From Planctomycetota bacterium (GTDB lineage: Bacteria; Planctomycetota; UBA1135; GCA-002686595), in the NCBI GenBank assembly GCA_016872715.1, contig VGZD01000008.1, forward strand, positions 1 through 58,408: a DNA stretch of 58,408 bases, given 5' to 3'. Numbering within the stretch: the first letter of the stretch is position 1; the number at the start of each line of letters is the position of its first letter. Under the pieces are notes generated by a model that saw only the letters and a list, made by a program, of their open reading frames with translations, did no database searches and was not told the DNA's origin. Shown here one piece after another: positions 16,037 to 25,000 of this stretch. The position numbers and the translations under genes are program-made.

Positions 16037-17284
16037 TCAGCGGCGCACGAGTCGCGCGCAATAGCCGCCGTCGACGGGGCCCACGCCGCGCTCCTGCGCC
16101 AGCTCGACATCCGGTTGGCTCTCGCGCTCCTCCGCCAGCGACCAGTGCGCGTGGCGCGCGAGGAACGCCTCGATCAGGCGCCGGTTTTCCTCGGGCTCGA
16201 GCGCGCACGTCGACCACACCATGCGACCGAGAGGGCGAACCAGCTCCGCGGCGCGCTCGATCCAGCGCGTCTGGACTTGCGCGAGTTCCGCGCGGAAAGC
16301 GGGGCCGAAACGCCAGCGCGCCTCGGGGCGTTGCGCGAGCACGCCCGTGTCGCTGCACGGCGCGTCCACCAGCACGCCGTCGAACGTGCGCGTGCCGAGC
16401 GCCTCGCCGAACTCCGCTCGTTGCGCCTCGCTTCCCTCCGCGAGCGGCGACCGCGCGGACGTCGCCGTCGCGCACAGATGGAGCAGCTCCTCGCCCGGGC
16501 GCGCCTGCAACGCCTCCGCTGCGCGCAACGCACTCTCGCCTTGGAGCATGAGGCGGCCCTCGGTGAACGGCGCGCTCGACGTGACGAGCTCGACGGAAGT
16601 CGACGGAGCGAGGAGGATGCGTCCGTGGAGCCCTTCGCGCGCGTTCACGCCGAGCGAGGCGAGCTCGCGCGCGACGTGCGCGCGCTCACCGCGCACGACG
16701 CACATCGAGAGCGGCGGCTCGTCGAGCGCGAGGCGCGCGAGCGCGTGCGCGCGCTGCTCACCATGGCGCGCCGTCCAACGCTTGAGCAGCGGCGCCGGCA
16801 TCGACAATGCCTCTTCGGCCCACAGGAGCGGATGCTGAGCGGGATCGCGGAAGACGGGCTCGCGGAACGAGAGATTGCGCCCGACGAGATCGCGGCGCGG
16901 ATCGAGGGACTGCGCGTTCTCGAGGCGCTCGTAGATGCTCTTGAGGAATTCGCGCGCGATGCGGACCTTCGAGGGGCCGAGCGTCGTGCGCACGGCCTCG
17001 GAGCACTCCGACAGCACCTCGTGCGGCGGAATGCGATCGAGGAACAACGCCTGCGCGAGCGCGACGTGCAGATGCGTGATGAGCTCGACGTTCTTGAGCG
17101 CGGGCGCGACCGCGTGGACGATCGAGCGCAGGGTGGCGCGGCGACGCAGCTCGGTGCCGATGATGCGGCGCAGGAGCCCGCGGTCGCGAGCGTCGACGCC
17201 GAGCTCATCGGCGTGACGATCGACGTCGCACAACGCAGTGGCCGATCCGGAGCGCAGGATCGTGTAGGCGGCGAGGCGGATCAT
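16037..17284 (-). CDS. RsmB-like 16S rRNA m5C methyltransferase with degenerate SAM motif
   Basis: A 415-residue homologue of RsmB, which methylates C967 of 16S rRNA (E. coli numbering). An N-terminal NusB-like helical domain (1-140) is followed by the methyltransferase fold. The two catalytic cysteines are present: LVDAPCSDTG (motif IV) and VWSTCALEPEEN (motif VI). The SAM-binding motif I, normally CAAPGGK, reads LCATATSARSP. The stretch between it and DAPCS is roughly 30 residues shorter than in E. coli RsmB, removing much of the cofactor pocket. The frame is intact. It may be catalytically dead or strongly diverged. It overlaps fmt (ATGA), the usual fmt-rsmB pairing. Confidence 0.83.
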   Translation of the reverse strand: MIRLAAYTILRSGSATALCDVDRHADELGVDARDRGLLRRIIGTELRRRATLRSIVHAVAPALKNVELITHLHVALAQALFLDRIPPHEVLSECSEAVRTTLGPSKVRIAREFLKSIYERLENAQSLDPRRDLVGRNLSFREPVFRDPAQHPLLWAEEALSMPAPLLKRWTARHGEQRAHALARLALDEPPLSMCVVRGERAHVARELASLGVNAREGLHGRILLAPSTSVELVTSSAPFTEGRLMLQGESALRAAEALQARPGEELLHLCATATSARSPLAEGSEAQRAEFGEALGTRTFDGVLVDAPCSDTGVLAQRPEARWRFGPAFRAELAQVQTRWIERAAELVRPLGRMVWSTCALEPEENRRLIEAFLARHAHWSLAEERESQPDVELAQERGVGPVDGGYCARLVRR

Positions 17285-18225
17285 GGGGTCTGGGTGGAGG
17301 GCGTGCCGACGCGCTGGCCGGGCTCGATGCGCGCGCCGCGCAAGTACTCGGCGGCGGAGAGCGCGCGCTTGCCGGCGACCTGCACGGTGACGAGCTCGAG
17401 CGCGCCGTGTCCGCACGCCACGACCAAGCGTGCGCCAGATTCGAGCACGCAGCCGGGCTCTCCAGCACCTTCGACGACGCGCGCCTCGTGCACGTTGAGC
17501 TCGCGCCCCTTGGGATCGAGCATGCGCGAGAGCGGCCACGGATTGAACGCCCGCACCGCGCGCTCGAGCTCGCTCGCGTCCTTCGTCCAGTCGATCGCGC
17601 CGCGTTCCTTGCGGATCTTGCGCGCGTAGGTCGCGCGCGAGCCGTCTTGCGGCGTGAACACCGCGCGGCCTTGCTCGAGCAGATCGAGCGCTTCGACGAG
17701 CGCCTCGCCTCCGAGCGATGCGAGCGCGTCGAACAGCTCGCCCGATGTCTCGCGGTCGCCGAGCGCGCGCTCCTTGGCGAGCAGCACGTCGCCTTCGTCG
17801 AGCGCGAGCACGATGCGTTGGATGGAGACGCCCGTCACCGCATCGCCCGCGAGCACCGCGGCCTGAATCGGTGAAGCGCCGCGCCAGCGCGGCAGGAGCG
17901 AGCCGTGCACATTGAGTGCGCCGTGCGGCGCGAGCTCGAGCAACGCGGGCTTGAGGATCACGCCGTAGCTCGCGACCACGAGCACGTCGGGCGCGAACGC
18001 GCGCAAGGCGTCGAGGAACTCCCGCGCGTGAGGATCGGCGGGCTGCAAGACGGGGATGGCGTGCGCGCGCGCGACGAGCGAGAGCGCGGACGGCTCGACT
18101 TCGCGACTGCGGCCCTTGGGCTTGTCCGGTAGCGTCACCAACGCGAGCGGCCGGTGTCGGGAGCGCTCGAGGCGCTCGAACACTCTCGTCGCAAACGGAG
18201 GCGAACCGAGGAAGACCGTGCGCAA
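17281..18225 (-). CDS. fmt: Methionyl-tRNA formyltransferase
   Basis: A 314-residue Fmt, which transfers a formyl group from 10-formyl-tetrahydrofolate to initiator Met-tRNA. The catalytic core is seen as LNVHGSLLPRWRGASPI (Asn, His) and the downstream Asp in ALDEGDVL. FLGSPPFA opens the Rossmann domain and the C-terminal OB-like domain starts near AFNPWP. The start is TTG at 18225; no ATG or GTG fits better. It lies 7 nt after the thioredoxin gene and overlaps rsmB downstream. Confidence 0.93.
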   Translation of the reverse strand: MRTVFLGSPPFATRVFERLERSRHRPLALVTLPDKPKGRSREVEPSALSLVARAHAIPVLQPADPHAREFLDALRAFAPDVLVVASYGVILKPALLELAPHGALNVHGSLLPRWRGASPIQAAVLAGDAVTGVSIQRIVLALDEGDVLLAKERALGDRETSGELFDALASLGGEALVEALDLLEQGRAVFTPQDGSRATYARKIRKERGAIDWTKDASELERAVRAFNPWPLSRMLDPKGRELNVHEARVVEGAGEPGCVLESGARLVVACGHGALELVTVQVAGKRALSAAEYLRGARIEPGQRVGTPSTQTP

Positions 18226-18232
18226 GGCGCGA

Positions 18233-18556
18233 TCAAATCTTCGACAGGACCGTCTGCTTGAACTTCTCGTACGGCTGGCTGCCGACGATCTGGTGCAGGA
18301 CCTGACCGTCCTTGATGATCAAGAACGTCGGGATCGCGTTGATGCCGTAGCGCGCCGGAACGTCCGGATTGTCCTGCGTGTTCAGCTTGAGGACCTTGAG
18401 CTTGCCCGCGGTCTCGTCCGCGAGCTTGTCGACGTACGGACCCATGGCCTTGCAGGGACCGCACCATTCGGCCCAGAAATCGACGAGAACGGGGAGGTCG
18501 CTCTTGAGGACGGTGGTGTCCCAGAGGCTGTCGGTGACGTCGGCGGCTTTGCTCAT
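18233..18556 (-). CDS. trxA: Thioredoxin
   Basis: A 107-residue cytoplasmic thioredoxin with the redox motif WCGPC (Cys32, Cys35), the FWAEWCGPCK surround and the cis-proline loop NAIPTFL. The length and the Asp26 position (VDFWA) match classical TrxA. It sits between scpA and fmt on the same strand. No leader or other targeting signal is seen from this ATG. An in-frame upstream extension to 18649 exists but is not conserved in character. Confidence 0.95.
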   Translation of the reverse strand: MSKAADVTDSLWDTTVLKSDLPVLVDFWAEWCGPCKAMGPYVDKLADETAGKLKVLKLNTQDNPDVPARYGINAIPTFLIIKDGQVLHQIVGSQPYEKFKQTVLSKI

Positions 18557-18661
18557 GTCGGGCGTGTGGAGAAGGGAGTTGGCTTCGAGGAGGGGCGGGC
18601 GCGCCCTTGGCGTGTCGGAACTATGGGGCGCGCATCGGCGCGCGTCCACTCCCGCGCGGAA

Positions 18662-19612
18662 TCAGGCCTGGTCGTCGCTCTCGTGCGCCGCTTCGGCGGA
18701 GCCGGGAGCGCGCGCGCGCGTCGGCGGAAGCGGCGAGTCGTCGTCTTCGACATCCTCGAAGACGTCGTGCAGCGGCTCGCGCGGCGTGGCGGCGGCGGCG
18801 GTAGCGGCGGACTCGGGATCCTCGATGCGCTCGTCCTCGAACTCCGTCTGGCGCACGATGCTGTCGAGGTCGTCACCGAGGTCTTCCCGCAGCGAGATCG
18901 TGATGTCGGAGTCCTTCGACTCCTGCCGCGCGCGCACGGCGCCGAGCTTGACGAGCTCGAGCAGCGCGCAGAATGCGCCGATCAGCGTGCCCCTGCTCGC
19001 GTCGCCTTGGGCGACGGTCTCCTCGACGAGCTCGCGCAGCGACATCGAGCGGCGCGCCTTGACCTTGCGCACGAGCTCCTCGACGAAGAAACGCAGCGGG
19101 CGATGCTCGGTGGAGATCACCATCGACTTGTTGGCGAGCGTCTCGCGCATCAAGCGCGAGAAGGCGGCGAACAAGTCCCAGTTGGTCAGATCTTGCAGGT
19201 CGAGCCCCGAGTCGGCGGATTCGGCGGGACGGAAGCCGCGCTCGTGGAGGCGGTGGCGCAGTTGGGCGCGGTCTTGCAGATCGCGCGAAGCCTGCTTGAA
19301 ATGGCGATATTCGATCAGGCGCTGGATGAGCTCGTCGCGCGGGTCGAGCTCTTCGGCGAGGTCGATGTTCTCGCTCGGCAGCAGCGAGCGCGACTTGATC
19401 GCCATCAGGGTCGCGGCCATCACGAGGAAGTCGGCCGCGAGCTCGATGTCGATGTCCTGCAGGTCCTTCAGATAGCGCAGGTAGCCATCGATGATCTTGT
19501 GCAGGTCGATGTCGTGGATCTCGACCTCCTGCTCGCGCACGAGGTGCAGGAGCAGGTCCATCGGTCCGCTGAAGACCTGTTCGAGCGAGACGGTGTAGTC
19601 GCGGGTCACCAT
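18662..19612 (-). CDS. scpA: Segregation and condensation protein A
   Basis: A 316-residue kleisin that bridges the SMC dimer in the bacterial condensin and helps compact and segregate the origin. The N-terminal kleisin domain shows GPMDLLLHLVREQEVEIHDI and AADFLVMAATLMAIKSR; the winged-helix end is around TLIGAFCALLELVKLGAV. The C-terminal 60 residues are an acidic, low-complexity tail. ScpB is not adjacent. The ATG at 19612 overlaps the end of the M50 protease gene by 7 nt. Confidence 0.93.
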   Translation of the reverse strand: MVTRDYTVSLEQVFSGPMDLLLHLVREQEVEIHDIDLHKIIDGYLRYLKDLQDIDIELAADFLVMAATLMAIKSRSLLPSENIDLAEELDPRDELIQRLIEYRHFKQASRDLQDRAQLRHRLHERGFRPAESADSGLDLQDLTNWDLFAAFSRLMRETLANKSMVISTEHRPLRFFVEELVRKVKARRSMSLRELVEETVAQGDASRGTLIGAFCALLELVKLGAVRARQESKDSDITISLREDLGDDLDSIVRQTEFEDERIEDPESAATAAAATPREPLHDVFEDVEDDDSPLPPTRARAPGSAEAAHESDDQA

Positions 19613-20346
19613 GTACCACCCGTGAGGAGGTCGACGAATTCAAACAGCTGGCGCGAGCCGCTCATGATCATGCCGTCGAACGAGGGAACCATGCGCAGGA
19701 GCGTCACGAGCGCAAGAACGAGGAGCAGACCGAAGCGCTCGAGCTCTTGGTAAGGCTCGCGCAGGCCGGGCGGCAGGAGCCACGCCATGACGCGCGAGCC
19801 GTCGAGCGGCGGCACCGGGATCAGGTTGAAGGTCGTCAGCGCGAGGTTGGCGAACAGCGAGAACCGCAGCACCTCGAACAGGAGGTCGCCTTCTCGGTAG
19901 TCACCATGGTTGACGGCGACTTTGAGGCCGAGCAGGAACACGATCGAGAGCAGGAAGTTCGTCGCGGGGCCGGCGAGGGCGACGAGCATCATGTCGCGCA
20001 GCGGGTGGCGCAGGCGGTGGTAGCTCACCGGCACCGGCTTGGCTCCGCCGAAGGCCGGCAGCCCCATCGCCAACAACATCCCGGGCACGAGGATCGTCAT
20101 GAACGGATCGATCGACGGCAGCGGGTTGAGCGTGATGCGTCCGAGGTCCTTGGCCGTCGGGTCGCCGCACTTCCACGCCACCCAAGCGTGGGCCGCCTCG
20201 TGCAAGGCCAACGAGATGACGACGAACACCACCACGAAGGCGATCTGGAGGAACTCGATCGACCCCGAGCCGAGCTGGGGCGCGGCGGCGACACACAGGG
20301 CGGCCGCGCAGAGGGTCGGGGTGTGTGGGCGCAACCGTGAGAGCAC
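19606..20346 (-). CDS. Site-2-protease-like M50 membrane metalloprotease
   Basis: A 246-residue multi-pass protease of the compact (no PDZ) M50 group that lies next to scpA in many genomes. The zinc motif HEAAH (residues 48-52) and the third ligand in FNLIPVPPLDGSRV are visible inside membrane helices. AGPATNFLL is the conserved third helix. Its substrate is unknown; relatives cut membrane-bound anti-sigma or signal proteins. GTG start at 20346; overlaps scpA downstream. It diverges from kdsD across 99 nt. Confidence 0.88.
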   Translation of the reverse strand: MLSRLRPHTPTLCAAALCVAAAPQLGSGSIEFLQIAFVVVFVVISLALHEAAHAWVAWKCGDPTAKDLGRITLNPLPSIDPFMTILVPGMLLAMGLPAFGGAKPVPVSYHRLRHPLRDMMLVALAGPATNFLLSIVFLLGLKVAVNHGDYREGDLLFEVLRFSLFANLALTTFNLIPVPPLDGSRVMAWLLPPGLREPYQELERFGLLLVLALVTLLRMVPSFDGMIMSGSRQLFEFVDLLTGGTW

Positions 20347-20445
20347 GTTGGGAGCCGCGCGGCGAGGCCTGCGCGGCGCGTTTTATAGCACAGGGCGTCG
20401 CGACGGCGGGCGGCGCGCGGATCGGCTATTCTCTGTCGCCTGCCA

Positions 20446-21513
20446 ATGAGCGCCGACCGCCGAGCCCCCGTCGAAGAACGCACGCCCATGGCCCATCCCG
20501 GCCCCGCCCCCAAGGACCCCGCGCCGCTGCACTCGATCGGCGGTCCCGCCGATCGCCTCGAGCGCGCCCGCGAAGTGATCCGCGTCGAGGCGCGCACCAT
20601 CGCGCGGCTCGAGACGCTGCTCGACCAGCGCTTCGTCACCGCGATCGACCTGCTGCTCGCCTGCAAGGGCACCGTGATCTGCACGGGCATGGGCAAGGCC
20701 GGTCTGATCGCCCAGAAAATCTCGGCCACGCTGGCGAGCACGGGCACGGACTCGATCTTCCTGCACCCCGCCGAGGCCCTGCACGGCGACCTCGGTCGCA
20801 TCCGCCCCGGCGACGTGCTGCTCGCCCTCTCCAACTCCGGCGAAACCGCCGAGGTCAAGGTCGTGGTGCCCGTCGCGCGCAAGATCGGCGCCAAGGTCAT
20901 CACCCTGACCGGCAACCCGCAGTCGGGCCTCGCCCAGCTATCGGATGTCGTGCTCGACATCGGCCGCGTCGACGAGGCCTGCCCGCTCGGCCTCGCTCCG
21001 ACCGCGAGCACATCGGCCATGCTGGCCTTGGGCGACGCCGTCGCCATGGTGCTCTCCGCCGAGCGCCGCTTCAGCCGCGAGGAGTACGCCCTCTACCACC
21101 CCGCCGGCTCGCTCGGCCGCAAGCTGATGCGCGTGGTCGAGGTCATGCGCCGCAACGCCGAGCTGCCGCTCGTTCCCGCGGGCTCCACCCTCGCCGCCAC
21201 GCTGCGCGTCATGGGCCACACGCCGGGCAAGCCGGGTGCGGCGCTCGTCGTCGCCAGCGATGGCCGCCTCGCGGGCATCTTCACCGACGGCGACCTGCGG
21301 CGACTCGTCGCCGAGCGCGGCGAGCTGCGGCGCGAGGATCCGATCGAGAGCTTCATGACGCGCCACCCCAAGTCGGTGCGGCCCGACCAGCTGCTCGAAG
21401 AAGCCGAGCGACTGCTGCGCGAGTTCCGCGTCGACCAGATCCCCGTGCTCGACGCCGAGCAGCGTCCCGTCGGCCTGCTCGACGTGCAGGACATTCTCGA
21501 CACGCGTCTCTAA
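20446..21513 (+). CDS. kdsD: Arabinose-5-phosphate isomerase (SIS plus two CBS domains)
   Basis: A 355-residue KdsD/KpsF homologue that converts ribulose-5-phosphate to arabinose-5-phosphate, the first step to Kdo. The SIS domain (about 40-215) shows CTGMGKAGLIAQKISATLAS, SNSGETAEV and PTASTSAMLALGDA. Two CBS domains follow (about 225-355), ending VLDVQDILDTRL-like (GLLDVQDIL). It heads a rightward group with kdsC and a giant Lpt protein, the classic LPS gene order. An internal ATG at 20488 is an alternative start. It supports the presence of an outer membrane. Confidence 0.93.
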   Translation: MSADRRAPVEERTPMAHPGPAPKDPAPLHSIGGPADRLERAREVIRVEARTIARLETLLDQRFVTAIDLLLACKGTVICTGMGKAGLIAQKISATLASTGTDSIFLHPAEALHGDLGRIRPGDVLLALSNSGETAEVKVVVPVARKIGAKVITLTGNPQSGLAQLSDVVLDIGRVDEACPLGLAPTASTSAMLALGDAVAMVLSAERRFSREEYALYHPAGSLGRKLMRVVEVMRRNAELPLVPAGSTLAATLRVMGHTPGKPGAALVVASDGRLAGIFTDGDLRRLVAERGELRREDPIESFMTRHPKSVRPDQLLEEAERLLREFRVDQIPVLDAEQRPVGLLDVQDILDTRL

Positions 21514-21527
21514 GCTCTGCCCCCGCG

Positions 21528-22067
21528 ATGAAGGGGGAGGGGCTGGAACCGCGACTCGCAGAGCTGCTCGGGCCGGTGCGCCTCGTGGCGCTCGATGTCG
21601 ATGGAACGCTCACCGACGGCGCCGTGACGGTCAGCGGCGGCGGCGAGGAGCTGCGCTTCTCGGTCGTCGACGGTTTCGGCATCAAGGAGCTCCAGCGCGC
21701 GGGCATCGTGGTCGCGTGGATCACCGGCCGCAGCTCCCCGGCGACGGTCGCGCGCGCCGAGAGCCTCCGCGTGACCGAGCTCCACCTCGGCCAATTGCAC
21801 AAGACCGCCGCGCTGCGCTCGATTCAGGAACGCCTCGGCATCGCGCCGCGCGAGACCGCCGCCATGGGCGACGACCTGCCGGACCTCTCGCTGCGCCCCT
21901 GCGTCGGCCTGTTCGCGGCACCGGCCAACGCACGCCCCGAGGTGCTCGCGCGCGCGGACGTCGTCACGCACGCTCACGGCGGCGCCGGTGCCGTGCGCGA
22001 GCTCGCCGAGATGATCCTGCGCGCGCAGGGGCGCTGGGCAGCCGTCGTCGCTTCCTACGGCGCATGA
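21528..22067 (+). CDS. kdsC: 3-deoxy-D-manno-octulosonate 8-phosphate phosphatase
   Basis: A 179-residue HAD phosphatase of the KdsC type, which removes phosphate from Kdo-8-P. The nucleophile motif is ALDVDGTLTDG (Asp23, Asp25). WITGRSSPA is motif II, HKTAAL holds the lysine of motif III, and MGDDLPDL is motif IV. It has no cap domain, as expected for the tetrameric C0 class. Located 14 nt after kdsD. Its stop overlaps the start of the next gene (ATGA). Confidence 0.93.
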   Translation: MKGEGLEPRLAELLGPVRLVALDVDGTLTDGAVTVSGGGEELRFSVVDGFGIKELQRAGIVVAWITGRSSPATVARAESLRVTELHLGQLHKTAALRSIQERLGIAPRETAAMGDDLPDLSLRPCVGLFAAPANARPEVLARADVVTHAHGGAGAVRELAEMILRAQGRWAAVVASYGA

Positions 22068-25000
22068 GGAAGCTCGTCGTCTTCTTGCTGCTGCTCGCGC
22101 TCGGCGCGGGCGCGCTGTGGTGGTTCGACGCTCCAAAGCGTCCGTCGGACCCGCGGTCGGGTGAGCACGGGCCGCGCGAGCCCGCGACGACGCCGCGCGA
22201 TTCCTCCGGCGTGCTCACGAACGCCGGTGCTGCCGATGGGACCCTCGCGCAGGTGGCGCTCTCGGGTGCGCTCGACGTCTGGTCGAACGACACCAGCGAC
22301 CCCACTCAACCGCGCAAGCGTTCGCATCTGGTGGCCGCGGACTGCCGCACGCTCGGCGAAGGTCGCTTCGAACTCGCGCACGTCTCGCTCGATCTCTTCG
22401 AGCCCGCGAGCGGCGTCGGCGAAGCCTCCGCGAAGGCCGCGCGCGCACAGGCGCGCATTCGAGTCGAGCCGACCCCGGCCCTCGACGACGCGCACCCGAT
22501 CCTCCTCGAGGACGCGGAGTTGCGCTACGAGCGCGGCTCGCGCTTCGCACCGCTGCTGCTGCGCATTCCGCGCCTCGAAACCGTCGTGGCACTCGAGCGC
22601 GCGACCTCCGACGAGGTGGTCGTGCTCGAAGGCCGCGGGCTCTCGGTCTCCGGCCGCGGACTGCGGCTCGAGCGCAAGTCGGAGAGCCTGACGATCGACC
22701 GCGAGCCGCGGGCGCGCGTCGCATTCGACGATGGTTCGAGCGCGGCGCTCTCGTCGCGTGCGCGACTGGTCGTGCGCTCGCGGCCCGATCTGGGGGCGGA
22801 TCGCGCGGAGCTCGATGTCGAAGACGCGGCGCGCCTCGTGCTCGAGGGCGAGCTTCCGTTGGAGTTGCGCGCCAGCAAGATCCGCCTGATCGGTTCGATC
22901 GAAGCGGACGCTAGCTCGCGCCTGCGTCCCTTGCGGGCCGAAGCGGAAGGGCAAGTCGTGATCACGCTGCGCGATGGACTCGCGCGCGGCGAGCGCCTGC
23001 TGCTCGACTTCGATGCCCATGGCAAGCCCGCGCACGCGACGCTCGACGGGCGACCCGAGCTCGAGTGGCTGTTCGGAGACGCGACGCTCGCGAATCTGCC
23101 ACCCGATCAGCGTCGGGAGGACGAGACGCTCGAAGTGCGGCTCGACGGCGCGGGCCCGCTCGAGCTCTCGCTCGGCACCTCGCGCGAGTTCAACTTCACG
23201 GGCCCCGCGCGCGTGCGCATGCCCTCGGTCGACGCAACGCTGGAGTGCGATGCTTCGATCCGCGGCCGAACGAGCGCGGCGAAGCTCGACGCCACCGAGT
23301 TGGTCGCGGACGGCAACGTGCGCTTCGCCCACGGTCGCGCGCGCCTCGCGACGGAGTCGCTGCACGTCGTTGCCGTTCCCCAGAGCAGTGGCCGCGCCGC
23401 GCTGCGTGTTGCGACCGAGGCGAGCACGCGCGTCCTCGCCGAGCTCGAGGACGGAAGCTCGATCGACGTGCTCGCCGAAGGTGGGCTGGTGGCCGAACAG
23501 CGCGCCGGACAGCTCTATCTGCCGCGCGCGCGCGACGTCACTTTCTCGCTCGGCGGCGCCAAGGGCCTGTCGGGCCGAGCCGACAGCGTGAGCGATCTCG
23601 ATGTCGAGCGCGCGAAGTTGGTGGCGACGGGCAACGTGTGGGTGAAGTTGCCGGAAGGAACGGGTCGTGGCGAGCGCTTCGAAGCGCGCTCCGCGGACTC
23701 GGGCGAGTTGTCCGGCAGCGAGCGCGCGAGCGCGCGCGTCGAAGTCGCCGAGGGTTGGTTCGAAGCTCGTTTCCTCGACCTCCAGCCGGGGCTGGTCGAA
23801 GCGCGCGACGATGCCCACGGCAAGCTCTCCCATGCTGGCACGCGCTATGAGGTTCGCGCCGGCTGGATCGTGCTGCAGCGTGATGCGCGGCTCGAAGACG
23901 TCAGCGATCCCGCCGAGCTCTTGATCGATGCCGGTGAGTCCGTGTTCGTTCAGCGCACCGACGACGTCGAGAATTTGGTGCTGCGCGCGCAGCGCTTCCA
24001 CGTACAGGCGCGCGCCACGGGCGCGGAGCGTTTCGATCCGTCCTTGGTCGTCGCTCTGGGCGACGTGCAGTTCGCGCTGTCCGACGGCGCGCCGCGCTAC
24101 GAGGGGCGCGGCCACCGGCTCGAGCTTCGCGGCGACCGCACGGGTCGACTCGAGCCCGCCGTCGAAGGTGAGAAGGTCGCGTTGTCGGGCCGCGTCGGCG
24201 AGCGCGCGGAGCGCGTGAAGATCGACGCGTCGCGCCTCGACTTCTCGCCCGAGCGACTCGTGGCGGGCAACTTCGAGGCCGAGTTCGATGGTCTCGTCGC
24301 GGGCCTCGGTGAGCGGGGCGGGGCGGGCGGACTGCGGGCGATCGGTGGCCTGTTGGCGATCGATCCGACGCAAGTGACGCTCTCCGAGGGCGTCTATCTC
24401 GGCGGCACGGAGGCCAGCGGTCGGCCGTGGTCGCTCGACGCGGACCTGCTCGTGCTGCGCGCGCGACGCACCGACGGCGAGCTCGATCCGCAAGCGGCCG
24501 ACGTCTCGCTCGTCGACCTCGTCGCTCGAGGCACGGTGCGCATCGATGCGGAGCCGCTCGGACGCGCGCGCGCCGAGGTCCTCACGGTCGATCACGATTC
24601 GCGGCGCATCACCCTGCTCGGCGATCCGAGCGACGCGACGAGTGGCGAGGCGAGCATCGAGCGCGGCGGCGTGAGCTGGTCTTCGCCGGCCTTCACCTTC
24701 GATCTGGCGTCCGGCTTTCTCCGGTCGGAAGGCGGCAGCGTGCGCTCGTCCCCCGACGACCTCGAGAACTGGTCGATCTCCTACGAGGGGCTCGAGCCGC
24801 TCTTGCTCAAGGACCGCACGGCGCTGATCTTCCGCCAGCCGACGTGGCGCGAGGGCGCCAACGTGCTGCGCGCGAACTGGGCGATCCTATGGGTGGATCA
24901 GGGCCAGTGGCGCGCGCTCGCGAGCGATCGCAAACCGGGCCCGCTGCTCGTCGGCGATCCGGATGCGCCCGGCGGAGGGCGCGTACCCAAGGTGCTGTTC

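Noticed and set aside
22055-24595. Minus-strand frame of 846 residues inside the giant Lpt-like gene
   Set aside because: Low-complexity Arg/Glu/Ala antisense shadow, no motifs, no ribosome site; typical of GC-rich coding DNA.
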